The notes beneath the pieces are model-generated. The model made no database searches and was not told the DNA's origin. It saw only the letters and a list, made by a program, of their open reading frames with translations. Below, one piece after another: positions 32,645 to 46,500 of a stretch of 64,000 nucleotides of DNA (position 1 is the stretch's first letter; the number at the start of each line of letters is the position of its first letter). The stretch comes from Prunus persica (lineage: Eukaryota > Streptophyta > Magnoliopsida > Rosales > Rosaceae). The position numbers and the translations under genes were made by a program. The stretch is from positions 5,764,084 to 5,828,083 of the forward strand of contig NC_034012.1 in the NCBI RefSeq assembly GCF_000346465.2, read 5' to 3'.

Positions 32645-33150
32645 TGTTGTAAATAATATTGGTGAAGCCCACATAAAGAGAAATGATGGAAGAAAAATGA
32701 TGGTGTTGAGTATGGTAGTCAAAAGAAGAAATGATGGTGTTAGAAGTGGGATGATTAGTCAAAAGATGAAATTATAATGTTGGGGAGAAATCATTATGTC
32801 TCCATTAGAAGCCTTTTACTTTGCCTATAAATAGGCTTGCTCATTCACTTGTAAGATACACCAAAATGAAGAGAAGAATGAGTGAGGAAAGAAAGAAAGG
32901 AAGAGAAGGAAGAAAGAGGATGAGTGAGTTGAGAGGAAAGAGAGCAAGAGAGAAATTCTCCAAGAGAGAAAATTGAGTGAGCCATACTTATTGTAAACAC
33001 TAAAGTTGTAGCCCTATTATTTTACATAGTGAAAAAGTTACTACTGCTGCTCTCCGGGGACGTAGGCATAGCCGAACCTCGTTAAATACTGTGTCTCATC
33101 TACTTTACGTGTAGCTCAATATTCGCACATATCCCAGTTATTTTACAACA
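32645..33150 (+). repeat. 3' LTR (506 bp)
   Basis: Same length as the 5' LTR with about six substitutions. Confidence 0.88.
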
Positions 33151-34221
33151 GCATCACATAAGCTTTATTTTTCACATTTTCATGATAATTTACTTTTGTT
33201 ACTTGATTTCTTCTTACAATGATGTATCTTTATGGAATTTTCTTGAATAATTAGTTAATTTTTTTTTTGGTGTTTTCAGATGCTTGGAGCTATTTGGTAC
33301 TTTCTTTCTATTCAACGAGAGACGATATGTTGGCACCAATTTTGCAAAAATACTGAAGGATGCAAAGCTATTCATTATTGCAATGAGGTTGACACTAGTC
33401 ATTCAACAAAGAATTTCACATTCCTAAATGACAAATGTCCTATAAATCCCGCAAATGCAAAGCAGTTTGACTTTGGAATATTTCTTGAAGCTCTTAAATC
33501 TGGTAACACGGGCCAAATAAATTTCTCAACAAAGTTCTTTTACACACTGTGGTGGGGCTTCAGAAATATGAGGTTTGCATACATATTTTGAACAAAAAGT
33601 TAAGATTGTCTTCCTTCGATTTTCTTACTGTAACTAAGCATTACATTAACTTCTACCCTTCTTATTTGAATCTCATATATTAATTACTTGATCATCAATT
33701 GATTTGTAGTAATTATGGCACGGATCTTAAAACGAGCAATTACTTGTGGGAAAATTGCTTTGCAATTCTTTTTTCTGCTATTGGCTTACTACTATTTTCA
33801 TATCTCATTGGAAACGTAAAGGTACGTTGGCGATGTTATATCTCTACATTATAACTTGTTAATCATAAACTGAAATTTTTTTCTTTTTTCATTGGGATCG
33901 AAACAGACATGTATGCAGCAGTTGACAAGTACAAATCCTTTGGAGGTTGAGAAGGGGAAAGAGGGCGACATACGGTGCTGGATGTCCAGAAATTGTCTGC
34001 TTGAGTATATGAAGATAAAAATGATGCCAAACATAAATCAAAACTCGCGAGACAACATGGCCGCCGATGCAAAACTTGCGAGTCAACATGTCAGTATGAG
34101 TACGCTAAAGAAAGTATGCTCCTCAAACCTCTCAATATATAGAGATTTCTGGGCGTTACTATTAAAATTTCAGAGAGACGGATCACCAACACCAATACAT
34201 GTATATGATGAATCTTGTTGT

Positions 34222-34517
34222 TGTGAGAATGTGAAGGTAAAGAGTCCCACATTGGAAAGTTGAGAAACCTAGCAAGGGCTTATAAGGAGTTGGGTTACTC
34301 CCCCCATAGCCAATTGGTTTTGGAGTGGAACCTCAACTTCCTTCATGGTATCAGAGCGGGTTGCCCACGTGTGAAAGCCCAACGGCCACACGTGCTCCAC
34401 GTCACCCAAAATGTGTTGTCCACGTGTTAGGCTTGAAAATTCGCCACACGTGCGGGGGCGTGTGAGAATGTGAAGGTAAAGAGTCCCACATTGGAAAGTT
34501 GAGAAACCTAGCAAGGG
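34222..34517 (+). mobile_element. TRIM (miniature LTR retrotransposon), 3' LTR truncated
   Basis: A 124-bp LTR (34222-34345) begins TGTGAGAATGTGAAGG and ends CTTCA. It is followed directly by TGGTATCAGAGC, the standard initiator-Met-tRNA primer-binding site, a short interior, a GCGGGGGCG polypurine tract and the first 57 bp of the second LTR (34461-34517). It codes for nothing and lies in the pseudogene D intron before the CNBD exon. Confidence 0.8.
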
Positions 34518-35290
34518 ATGTGTAGGTACCCATGCTTCAATATATGGATCCTAAAGTGCTGGAAATGGTGTGCGGGTATCTCAGGCCAGTGACTTATCAT
34601 CAGAATAGCTACATTGTTCAAGAGGGGGAGCAACTTCATTTTATGCTCATCATCACAGAAGGCATTATATGGACGTGCGCCTAAGTAAAACAAATGCGGA
34701 TCCCGATGGAATTTCAAAAATTCTAACATTAATTCTCGTCATGATCGGTGGAGGAGACAAGTCCATCATGCGAGCTTACATAGAAGAAATTCTAGGCTGT
34801 TTTCACGTAGTCTTACTAATTCATCTATGTTATATTTATTAATACTACTCTAGATCCATGACATATTAACCATGTCGTCAATCTATATTAGTGAACCTAA
34901 ATTAATAATCTCAAGAGGACTGTGAAGGTTATATAAATTTTCTTAGAATATAATATTTAAAGCCAACGGAGCAAATTAAAATGAAGAGGATTGGTTTCAT
35001 AAAGGACTGTTTAACTAAATTAATAACCCCTGGAGATATATATATATATATTTTTTTTTCTTTACACTTAACTTTTTGTTTCCCAAAAGTTTCTTTGGGC
35101 CAGAATTTACATGGGCTCACTAAATTCCCCTATTCACCATTCCTACGGCATGGAAAATGAAAAGCTTCCATTCAAATACTAATGTTATCATCTACAATAA
35201 AATGTGATTTAATCCTAGTCACTAAACATGACCCTATTATTTTTGTTATTTTCTATTTGAATACAAAAGACGGAGGGAAGGAAGAAGCCC

Positions 35291-36020
35291 AAAGCCAGCC
35301 CTGGCCCAGGGCAACCAGGGGCACAGCCCAGGATCCGAACTATGGGGGCGCAAAAATTTGGTTTTTTAGCCTATATATTTACGTTAACCAAAAATAAATA
35401 AAAAAAATCCCCAAACTGTCAATGTCCTATAAGAAGTAGCCATAATCATTAATCATGGCAGCACAAACCTCTTTGAGATTCTCTAGGAAATTAAATATAA
35501 ATTATATAATATAATATTTCCAAAAACAAAAATTAATGAAACTAAACATATGCAAACAGAGAGTTCTTAACACAAACAAACCAAACAAACGTTCTTATCT
35601 TAGCCACCAAAAAAAAAAAAAATCAGGTAGTGGTAGAAACACACATCGGAAGCTTTAGCAATATGAAGGTCTTTTTTTTGTGTCGTTATTTTTTATAAAT
35701 AGATGTATAATAGGATTTTTGTAAGAGACATCTTTATTAACTTATTTTTCTTTTTATTTGATTTTGCAAAAAAAACTCAATAGAGATTCTTGTTATTTAC
35801 AACTGAAAATTTGAAGTTTCGAGTTAAACAAAAAAAAATGCTCAAAATCCAAATTTTACTACTCTTTGTTCATTAGTTATATTGTTATTGGTCGTGTTTT
35901 TATAAAAATTAAAAAAAATGTTACATAATAAAATTAATTTGTTGATAAAAAAAAAATTTAATCTAAAAGGCCACACTCTGGAAATTTGCAATGTGTCTTA
36001 GAAAATTCAGGACCGGCTTT
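35291..36020. mobile_element. hAT-like non-autonomous element
   Basis: The left end AAAGCCAGCCCTG and the reverse complement of the right end (AAAGCCGGTCCTG) match at all but two positions. The segment is absent from the equivalent part of the A-B spacer. I could not confirm an 8-bp target duplication. Confidence 0.4.
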
Positions 36021-36117
36021 GAGTAGAACATCAGATCAAACTGAGAGCAATAAGGATTCCCTTCATTATTGAGGGATCATCAAGAACAGGATGGGATATT
36101 TATATTTCTTTTTGGGG

Positions 36118-36290
36118 TAAATATGACGAGGAGTCCCCAATCCTAAGTTTGGGATAATTGTCACTAGGGGTTCGGCTTGTCTCTGGCCACAAAGTGTTCC
36201 CAACTAGATTCGAATTTGGCTATTGAAGCACCAGGCAGTCCGCCAACTGAAGGAGGCAGTTTGTCAACCACACCATACTTTGTGGTTATA
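36118..36290 (-). mobile_element. SINE-like repeat, second copy
   Basis: Aligns with 11240-11442; its B box is more decayed (ATTCGAATTTGG region). Confidence 0.55.
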
Positions 36291-36918
36291 GGATGGGAAT
36301 ATTTGTACCCTAAAGCTCCTTATTTCTTTTAAAATTTATAACTTTCTCTGAGAACAAATAAAGGATAAAATAATAGAAATGCAAACTGTTTCCTTTTTTA
36401 GTTTCTTGAGTATTCCAAAGATAAAATAAGATGGAGAGTAAAAGATCATTCCATTCCAAAATAAAAAGGAATACAATTCCTATTCCCCTTTTAACATTCC
36501 TGTCAAACAAATAGACTGCTAGTTCACTCATTTGTCAAACAAGGAATTATTATTATTGTTCGACACCATTTTCTTGGTGTGCTAGCTGCACTCCAGTTGA
36601 TTAGTTTGAGTTTGTATAAATCTTTAGTGGTTTAATTATTGTATTTGTTTCAGGTCAAGCTGCCTGGCTAATATCTACATATATTTACGTTACGCCAGAA
36701 GTGGAATGATTGAGAAGCAACGAATATGTCTATGATATGCTACTTTCGTGTAACATGTTTCCTACCCTTGTATTCTATCTCTCATCACAAGAGTATATGA
36801 TATGCTACTTTCGTGTAACATGTTTCCCCAAAGTTCACAGTGATTAGTCTTAAACTAAAAGCCTTGTAGGGGCAACTCTTGCAACCTCAAGGCTCAAGCT
36901 TTATTCGTGTAACATCAT

Positions 36919-37354
36919 CTTTCCTTCTTTTTCTTTTCTTCTTTTTCTTCTCTTCTTTTTCTTTCCGGAAACAAAAGTACGTTTGTTCTTTTCTTCTGGT
37001 TTGGGGAATTGTTTATTCAATTTTCGGGGTATATTACAATAATTTTTAGTACATATGAGAGGAGGCTCCAGAACATGAAACCCAAAGCCAAATGACATGC
37101 TTATACCCTCAAATATTATCAGCCACAGTAATCTGGTCTTTCCTTCTTTTTCTTTTCTTCTTTTTCTTCTCTTCTTTTTCTTTTCGGAAACAAAAGTACG
37201 TTTGTTCTTTTCTTCTGGTTTGGGGAATTGTTTATTCAATTTTCGGGGTATATTACAATAATTTTTAGTACATATGAGAGGAGACTCCAGAACATGAAAC
37301 CCAAAGCCAAATGACATGCTTATACCCTCAAATATTATCAGCCACAGTAATCTG
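36919..37354. repeat. About 218-bp tandem duplication
   Basis: A unit starting in the CTTTCCTTCTTTTTC tract and ending CAGCCACAGTAATCTGG is present twice. The A-B spacer has it once (about 12100-12305), so the duplication happened after the two units separated. Confidence 0.85.
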
Positions 37355-38032
37355 GTGTTTTGTCTCATGTATAAATAACTTTTCTATTGTTTTTTAATTA
37401 ACTACTTGTACATTCCATGGCAAATTAGTAGTGTGTGTGAGAAATCACCCTCCTCTTTGTAGTTTAGATTATCGCTTGTCGTTTAGCGTCTCTTACAAAA
37501 TTGTTCATTCATTAAAAATAAAAAATAACTAAACTTAAATGAAATTGGTGTGTATACAATCAAATCTTATGAATTAGTGAGCATATTTTGTCAGTGTAAA
37601 ATTGATACGTAATCTCAATCATATAAGTCCACCATCTCATTAAGTTGTATCAATTTATTTTGTTGAATTAGTATAACAATTCAAATAAGGATGTCTCAAA
37701 GTTTTGTTAAAAATTTACATATTTATATAACAATTTTCATAATTTTTATTCAATCTTCACCAATATCGATATTTTCATAAAAATTTATGTATTTTGAGAC
37801 CCTGATATTTTAGAAGTGATCAAAGTTTAACACCTTGCTTACAATCTAAAAGGAATTAACAGCTCAATTACAAAGCTTCATTTACTTCTTATCTTTAACT
37901 TCTCAAACTAAACTATACTTTACAAATCCCCACATCCATAATCATATAACATCACCGACCTGTTCTCTGTGTAGATAGGTATTAGCTGACTAGAGTCTAC
38001 TGTCCAGCTCATCAAGTTTTGTCATTGTCCCG

Positions 38033-38040
38033 TATAAAAG
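38033..38040 (+). promoter_or_regulatory. TATA box of gene C
   Basis: TATAAAAG lies 107 bp before the ATG, in the same context as the gene B TATA box. Confidence 0.65.
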
Positions 38041-38146
38041 GCAATTGTGCCTTCATTCAACGCATATACAGACAAATAGAAATCAGTTTTTCTCCCCAGA
38101 TTGTTTTCGTTTGGTCTTCTTCGATTCACACACATCCTCTGTTTCC

Positions 38147-40508
38147 ATGGAAAGGTTACCTTCTTACAATAACTGGTGGGAGATGGAAGAGGGAGAGTAT
38201 ACCCATCATCCCAGGTAAGTCGTACGTCATTTGTTTTGGAGAGAAAAACCTAAAATTGTCATTTGTCATTATTTGATTGGTTCTTATAAAATTTTAACAC
38301 ACTAATAACTAATTAGAAATTGACAAGTGGCATGAGTTTTTCTCTCCAAATATGCCATATATGAGTTTTTTTGTATAATATATCATGTTAAAATGGATTT
38401 TTGAATAAATATCTCAAACTTTTATTATAGTGTTCGAAAATTCTTGAAAATAAAACGACGAAATACAATTTTTATTTTCTTTTCCATTTTCTCATTTAGT
38501 TTATGCACTAATAAGAATCAAAATTTTTTGCATGTACGTAATTAAAAGTAGCATTTCAAGTTTACAACCGAGGTAATAAATTAGATGTGTTCTCCAGTCA
38601 TTTTAATAAAGCTCTCAAGATGACCAAAGTATATGTACAAATTCCTCCATTCATGGGTTTGTAAACCTATGTATGTGGGTAATCAGAAATATTTATTTTA
38701 AGATGACTTTTGTTGAAGAAATAAGTGGGAAAACCACTTACTAATGCAATTGTTTATATTTCAGGACTATCACTAAGATTATTTTTTATGTTCACGCATT
38801 TGTGGGCTGCATCGTGAGGTTAGTATATGCATATAACTTTGGGTCGAAACGTTTATTGGTTCTTATTATTCATTATTGTTTTCTTATATATGTTAAACTC
38901 TTAATTAATTTATGCCTATATTGAAATAACTAAATACAAGAAATCAAAAGGACAAACTAACCTGCAGTTGTTCATATTCAGGATTCTCGTTGAGATTATT
39001 GTGAGCACTCTCGCATTAGTGTCCAGTATCGTGAGGTTAGTATATGTATATACGTACCTTTTGGGGCTTTTAGGTGACCATATCCTTATAGCGTAGTTAG
39101 ATTTATTTCGAGCTAGTACTTAGCTTGCTAGTCTTTTTTATGATTTAGGTTTATTGGTTCTCATGATTCATTATTGTTTCCTTATATATGTTAATTAATT
39201 TAAAGAAATTTATAATAAAAACTCATTTCTTATATTGAATTTATATATAAATCCAAAAACTCATAAATTTAAGAAAAAACCCAAAAAAAGGTAAGCTATA
39301 ATAATTTTTTTTAATTTAAATGATGTGTGAAATACCATTATTATTCTTGCATTAGGATTTAAAATTTTATGGATAATTTTCGTTTAGTAGGTTTGAATTA
39401 GGATTCAAGTTTTATGGTATTTTTCATACTTTCCCTTTGGCTAAACTATTATTTTATTCCCTAAACTATACCATAATTGTTGATTTTCTCCCTAAATAAT
39501 TTTTTCAGTAAATTAAGGACTTAAACTATATGAAATTTGCCAATTTGGGATTCACTGTTAATTTTTTGAATGTCCCCAATTTAAATCCCGCCTCCTCCGC
39601 CGACCTCAATTCAAACCCCAACTCCCAACCTGCCCGCTTTTCCAACGCCGCCAGCTTTGACGACCCAATGTTTAGACTGTGCGGCTCTGGTGACGCCATG
39701 CATTGCCCACGTTTAGCTCCAATTTTGTTCTGCAAATTCATTTCACCAGTTTTTTGTTTTTTTTTTGGTTATTCTCTCTTTTAAATTTTGTTTTTGACTT
39801 TTTTATTATTATTTAATAAGGTGTAAACGTTTTCTTTAATATTACGAATTTTCTCTTAATATTGATGGAAATTTGAATGGACATCCAAAAAATTAACGGT
39901 GAGTCTCCAATTGGCCAATTTCATAAAGTTTAAGTCCTTAATTTATCCAAAAAAATTATTCATAAGAAAAATTGACAATTATGGTATAGTTCAGGGACAA
40001 AACGATAGTTTAGCCTTTCCCTTTTTATTTCCTAGTGAAACCCTAGCTGGGTGTAACTATTTAAGCTGACTTTAAAGTTGTATTACTCATCTTTTCATTC
40101 ATATTAATAATAAAAAATTGAGAGTTTCTCTATGATTGATTTTAGGCTTAATTACACTAATGCTCCTTAAAATCATGGTCAACCTCAAATTTCACATTGT
40201 CAAGTGACCTCCGTTGACTGATATTTTGTGTCTCACTTTACCCTCCACTGTCAACTCTGTCAAATAATTTTTTTAAATGACTGACGTGGCACGAGTGGGA
40301 CCCACTATTTTGCTAAAATGTATGTCGTGTAGGTGCCATGTCTCCCACCCGAGTCCAATTTTTCTGTTACCATATGCCCACCCTATTTCCCTCTTAGTTT
40401 TTTGACATGTGGCAAACCACTTAACAACACTTAACTTCATCACCCCCATCCTCCCCTTTGACTTAAGCCCTCTCGGATAGAACCCAAACCCGACCACCAC
40501 CGCCCCTC

Positions 40509-40590
<82 letters not shown>

Positions 40591-43500
40591 CAAATTCCCT
40601 TATGTGCTTTAAAAGGGTTGCAACAAACAAGTCTGAATGTTCATGTGTATATGGCTTTCGTCCATTAGACTTGGTTTTCCCAGAAAACACATTCAACCCA
40701 ACACAAAACAATAATTTTTTGATGTTCATCTTCGATGTTGGTGGTTTCAAAAGGCATCTTCCCAAACGGCTCTTGCCCACTGGAACTCCAGTTCCTAACC
40801 TTGTGATGAATCTGATGACAATTATATATGTTACTGTTTGCACCACAAATACCAACTTCCAACAACTCCAATACAACCTATTTCTTCTCTGAATTGCGGT
40901 TGATAGCAACCTCAACAGTATAAGAAACGAACCTAATTTGGGATTTTCCTTCTTCCACCAATTTAAGGGAAATGGGTTTCCAACAAGATATTACGTGCTT
41001 ATTAGAATCTTATGCTTGTGGGGTTTGGGCTTGTGGTAAGCAGGGAAAGGGTGGAGTTGGGCTGTGTGGGGGAGAGAGAGAGAGAGAGAGAGAGAGAATG
41101 GGGGCGGGTGGTGGTGGTGTGACGGAATAAAAGAATGATATTTTTGGTGGTGGGTATGGTTATGTGGAAGTAATAATGGGTAAGAGAAGAAACTTGTTCT
41201 CTTGTGATAATCAAAAGTCAGAAAGTAGTGGGAAGAGTAGTGGGACACTATTTTAGATATAATAATGTTCCTTCCTTGATTGATGCAAATGAAGAGAAAA
41301 TGGTGGCTTTATATAATAGCCACTACCCACCTAACACATTAAAAATACCCACCTAACACATTAAAAACACAACTAACACCAAACATAGTTAATTCAACTA
41401 ACTTCTACCACACCATTAATTTAACACACAACTACTAACAAACTGCCAAATATTTCAAAGTTACCAGCCGACTATTAATGAAGTCTAGATTACTTTAACA
41501 TCCCCCCTTAAGCTAGACTTCATTTATGCCAATTAATTTACTCATTTTGATGAGCAGCTCCTTCTTCAACGGTTTGGTGAACAAATCTGCCAGCTGATCT
41601 TGGGACTTGCAATACAGAACCTCAACTTCTTTATCTTTGATTAGCTCTCTGATGAAATGAAACTTGATCTTGATATGCTTACTCTTGCTGTGAAACATTG
41701 GATTTTTGGAAAGACAAATAGCTGATTTGTTGTCGCAGAACAGCTTTGTAGGTCCTTCTTGAACTTGACCCATCTCTGCTAAAATACTTTTCAGTCACCT
41801 AGCTTGACAACCTGCTGATGTAAGAGCTCAGATTCTGTAGTTGAAAGTGCCACTATAGATTGCTTTTTGGAGGACCATGAAATCGCACTTGAGCCAATGC
41901 TAAAGACATAACCAGATGTGCTTTTGCAAGTATCAACATCTCCACCCAAGTCACTGTCACTGTAGCCAGTCAAATTTAGATTCTGAACAGGATAATAATG
42001 CAATCCATAATTGATAGTTCCAACCACATATCTTAGGATTCTCTTTCCAAGCTCCCAATGAACATCTTTTGGTGACTCCATGAAACGGCTGAGGAAGCTT
42101 ACTGCATATGTAAGATCTGGCCTTGTTGTAGTTAAATACAAGAGGCCACCCACTAGACTTCGAAACAAAGTTTGATTTACCATTGTGCTTCCATCATTCT
42201 TACCTATCTTAACACCAACCTCCATTGAAGTAGCAATTGACTTTGCATTTTCCAACCTGAACCTTTTCAACAATTCCTTTTCGTATTTCTTTTGAGAAAT
42301 ATAGATACCATTCTCATTTTGTTTGAATTCAATTCCAAGAAAGAAATTAAGCAAACCAAGGTCTGTCATTTCAAATCTTTGTGACATAATCATCTTGAAA
42401 TTATCACACATTTGAGCATTACTTCCAGTAAATATTAAGTCATCCACATATAAGCAGACAATCAAAATCTCACCTTGAGAGTTCTTCTTGGTGTAAAGAG
42501 TATGCTCATATGGGCATTTGTGAAACCCATACTCTTGGAAGAATGCATCAATCCGACTGTACCAAGCTCTTGGAGCTTGTTTCAAACCATATAAAGCCTT
42601 CTTCAATCTACACACTTTTGTTTCTTCATTTACCTACACATAACCTGGAGGTTGAGCAACATACACTTCTTCTTCCAAAAAACCTTGCAAGAACGCTGAT
42701 TTAACGTCCATTTGAAAGACTTTCCAACAATTTTGGGCAGCAAGAGCTAACACCATTCGGATGGTGTCAAAGCGTGCAACTGGAGCAAAAACTTCATTGT
42801 AATCAATTCCATAATTTTGCTTGTAGCCTTTAGCTACCAAGCGAGCTTTGTATTTCTCAACTTCTCCTTGAGCATTCAGCTTGGTCTTATACACCCATTT
42901 TACTCCTATAGGCTTCTTTCCTTGAGGAAGATCAACCAGCTCCCATGTGTCATTTTTCTTAATGGAATCAATTTCTTGATCCATAGCCTTCACCCATTTT
43001 TCATCCTTTGAAGCCTCTTCAAACATAATTGGGTCTGCATCTACAAATAGAGCAAAATTTGTGCCACCATTAGTGATCAAAACATAATCACTAGATGGGT
43101 ACCTTGCGGATGGTTGATGAGCTCTTGTTGATCTCCTTTGTCCTCTGCAAATTTCTTCTTCCTCACTGCTATCGCTAGAAGAAGTTGAGGATGACCCTTG
43201 TGATGAAGATTCCTGTGATGATGGAGTTGTTGGTGGAGTTAAATTTGGATTTTCAAGGCCAATGTCCAACAGTATTGGACTTTGATTTTCAGCTTCACTC
43301 CAATTCCATGCTTCTTCTTCATTGAACTTGACATCACGACTAACAATAATCTTGTTAGTCAATGGATTAAACAACTTATATGCTTTGGCCTTTTCACTAT
43401 ACCCAACAAGAATGCAATTTTCTGATTTGTCATCCAATTTTCTCCTTGTTTCATCAGGAATATGAGAATAAGCAATGCTGCCAAATATCCTTAAGTGACT

Positions 43501-46500
43501 AATACATGGCTCGAGGCCACTCCAAGCTTCTTGAGGAGTCTTGCCTTCCACACTATTGGACGATGCACGGTTCAAGAGATATACAGCACATGCCACTGCT
43601 TCTGCCCAAAAACGATTAGGCATTGCTTTTGCCTTCAACATGCTTCTTGCCAATTCCATAATGGTCCTATTTTTTCTCTCGGCCACACCATTTTGCTGTG
43701 GGGTGTACCGAGCTGTGAATTGATGCTTAATCCCATTTTCTTTTAGAAAATTTTCGAACACATTGGATGAGAATTCTCCACCTTGATCAGACCGCAAGGT
43801 TTTCAATGCAAATCCACTTTGCTTCTCAGCCAAAGCTTTGAAAACTTTAAAGTAATCAAACACCTCTGATTTATATTTGAGAAAATAGACCCATGTCTTT
43901 CTGCTATAATCATCAATGAATGTAAGAAAGTAGCGATTACCTCCTGTTGATGTTGTGTTCATGGGCCCGCATACATCTGAGTGCACCAGCTCAAGAGGAT
44001 GGGATGCTCTCTAAGAATTTCCTGTAAGAAATGAATTTCTCTGATGTTTTCCCAGCACACATGCTTCACAAACTTGTGTTTGATGCTGTATCGTTGGTAG
44101 GCCTCGTACCATATGTTGTTTCCCCATCAATGATAGTGTATTGAAACTCAAATGCCCATAGCGTAGATGCCACAACCATGAGGAATCCTTGATAAGTGCA
44201 CTTAAGCAAGCAAAAGATTCATACTTTATGTTCAGAGAAAACATATTGTCTCCTGACATCTGCACCTTTGTAATTAGAGAGTTGTACTTGTCTCTAATTA
44301 CACACTGGTCTTCCCTGAAATGAATATTATGGCCTTTACGAAGAAGTTGCCCCACACTAAGGAGATTGTAATTTAAATCTGGAACGTATAACACATCAGA
44401 GATTCTTTTTTTGTTCTCCAGACTTGGACAGAAAAAGAATATCTCCACATCCTTTGGCCACTAGCTTTCCACCATCACCAATCCTTACTTCTGAGTTGTT
44501 GGTATGCTTGAAATTGACAAAGGCACTTTTGTTGCCTGTCATGTGATTACTACATCCGCTATCAAGATACCATTTTTTTGCACACACGTTTCCTTCCCTG
44601 GCAGCTGCATATGCAAGTAGAACCACATTATCATTTTCCCTTTCAGAAGCTTTTTCATGCACAAAGCTTGATTCGGCTCCTCCATTTGTTTTGTTTTTGC
44701 ATGTTGACTTGATGTGCCCATATTGCTTGCAATTGTAGCACTGAATATTAGAAAGAGAGGAACCTTGTTCTCTTCCTCTTCCTCTTGAATAACCACCATA
44801 ATCTCCTCTTCCTCTTGGAAAACCATAATCTCCTCTTCCTCTTTGATAACCATAATCCCGTCTTCCTCATGGATAACCATAATCTCCTCTTCCTCTTGAA
44901 TAACCATAATCTCGTGCAGAGCCTTCATCATTAGTTTCTTTCTGGTCATTTGCATAGCCACGTCATTGATTATTTCTTCCTCGTCCACGAGCAAAGCCGC
45001 CTCCTCCTCTTCTAGAACTTCCTCTGAATGAGACTTGAGATTGAAAAGCTTGCTCAACAGGGCCAGAGTCAAACTGCTTCAGTCGTAACTCATGGGATTG
45101 AAGAGAACCCATTAAACTGTCAAGAGACAAAGTAGACAGATCTTTGGATTCTTCAATTGCCACCACAATATATTCAAACTTTCGGGACATACTTCGAAGA
45201 ATTTTTTCAGCAACTCTCTGATCTTCAATTTTTTCTCCATTAATTCTCAGTTGGTTGACTAGAGAAATGACACGATTGAAATAGTCTTCAACAGATTCTG
45301 ACTCCTTCATACGTAACATATCAAACTCACCTCTTAGAGTTTGCAGTCTTGCCATCTTCACTTTTTCTTCTCCTTTATATGATGCAAAGAGAGTGTCCCA
45401 CGCCTGTTTTGATGTAGTGTATGATGAGATTCTTTCAAAGATAGCTTCATCCACTGCTTGAAAGATAAAGAATAAAGCCTTTTTGTCCTTCTTACGTGTC
45501 TCCTTCAGCTCTGTAAGTTGTTGTTGAGTGAGGACTGCTTGATCATTTGGCTCCACAAAGCCATTTTCAACCACCTCCCACAAATCTTGAGCAGCATACA
45601 ACACCTTCATTTGGATGCTCCATTGACTATAATTCTTCCCTGTAAACTTTGGAAGCTGGGGCTGTAACAAGTTGTTGTTTGAAGCCATATGATTCTGAGT
45701 TTCCAGCTCTGATACCACTTTGATGGAATAAAAGAATGATATTTTTGGTGGTGGGTACGGTTATGTGGAAGTAATAATGAGTAAGAGAAGAAACTTGTTC
45801 TCTTGTGATAATCAAAAGTCAGAAAGTAGTGGGAAGAGTAGTGGGACACTATTCTAGATATGATAATGTTCCTTCCTTGATTGATGCAAATGAAGAGAAA
45901 AGGGTGGCTTTATATAATAGCCACTACCCACCTAACACATTAAAAATACCCACCTAACACATTAAAAACACAACTAACACCAAACATAGTTAATTCAACT
46001 AACTTCTACCACACCATTAATTTAACACACAACTACTAACAAACTGCCAAATATTTCAAAGTTACCAGCCGACTATTAATGAAGTCTAGATTACTTTAAC
46101 ATGGTGGTGGAGTTGGGTTGGATTAGAGAGGGCTTAAGTCGGAGGAGGAAGGATGGTAGTTGGTGGGTGGGTGGGTTGGATGATGGGAGGTGGACTTAAC
46201 AGAGTTAAGTGCTGTTATTTTTTTTTCGTCGAGGAGTCCGGGCAATGGGCATAAGGTATTTCATAATAGGAAAATTGGACTCCTCCCACCTAGACGCAAC
46301 CCTGCAACTGCATCTTCATACCCAACTCACCCACGGTCCTGTTGTTCTTTCTCTTCCTCCACTCACAAACAAACCCCATGGCTGCCATTGCAAGAACCAT
46401 TGAACCCACTTAAGACAAACCCCCGAATTCAATATCCATGTGCGTAATCCTCAACGTCGAAAACAGACAAGCACAATAATTCACTTGAATGAACAAAAAA

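Larger units (their letters stand above)
26761..33150 (+). mobile_element. Non-autonomous Copia-type LTR retrotransposon
   Basis: Two 506-bp LTRs (26761-27266, 32645-33150) start TGTTGTAAAT and end TTTACAACA. They differ at about six positions, so insertion was fairly recent. The 5-bp target duplication is GCATC (26756-26760 and 33151-33155), and pseudogene A has the empty site at about 9946. A binding-site-like CGTTATCAGCACGAG follows the 5' LTR and a polypurine tract CCAAGGGGGAG precedes the 3' LTR. The last internal kilobase has the look of Copia 3' ends (CAGGGGGAG repeats) but no intact gag or pol. The interior instead holds tandem hairpin repeats and a 182-residue antisense ORF. It probably depends on a related autonomous element. 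Confidence 0.85.
26173..34684 (+). pseudogene. CNGC ion-channel pseudogene D
   Basis: Exons match pseudogene A: 26173-26342 (only the 3' half of the S1-S3 exon), 26422-26610, 33280-33572, 33710-33821 (filter SNYGTDLKTSNY) and 33907-34113. Unlike A it keeps the start of a CNBD exon, 34526-34684 (VPMLQYMDPKVLEMVC, QNSYIVQEGEQLHFMLI), which stops at TAA 34682. The first exon fragment has a 2-bp deletion that shifts the frame. A 6.4-kb LTR element splits the intron after 26610 and a TRIM lies in the intron before the CNBD. With no promoter, no S1 and a truncated CNBD, it is dead as a channel. Confidence 0.85.
34685..38032. other. Spacer between pseudogene D and gene C
   Basis: Homologous to the A-B spacer, with extra insertions: a hAT-like element (35291-36020), the SINE-like repeat (36118-36290) and a local tandem duplication (36919-37354). 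No gene is visible. A 155-codon minus-strand frame at 36901-37368 only reads the pyrimidine-rich repeat twice. Confidence 0.55.
41120..46101 (-). mobile_element. Full-length but inactivated Copia retrotransposon
   Basis: Two 381-bp LTRs (41120-41500, 45721-46101) differ at about six bases. The target duplication is TGGTG (41115-41119, 46102-46106). On the minus strand the primer-binding site TGGTATCAGAGC follows the 5' LTR and a GGGGGGA polypurine tract precedes the 3' LTR. It is nested in the MULE-like element inside gene C intron 3, transcribed opposite to the channel gene. The coding region is complete in layout but carries several stops and frameshifts. Confidence 0.93.

Noticed and set aside
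32267..32656. 129-codon ORF at the end of the LTR element
   Set aside because: Crosses the polypurine tract into the 3' LTR; it has the look of a decayed Copia 3' region, not a gene.
36901..37368. 155-codon minus-strand ORF
   Set aside because: It is the 218-bp tandem duplication with a pyrimidine tract read twice (Lys/Arg-rich); no domain.
40273..40593. 106-codon minus-strand ORF with an Arg-Glu run
   Set aside because: Produced by the CT microsatellite.
44539..45072. 177-codon minus-strand ORF rich in Glu and Ile
   Set aside because: Shifted-frame shadow of the Arg-Gly-Tyr repeats in Copia gag.
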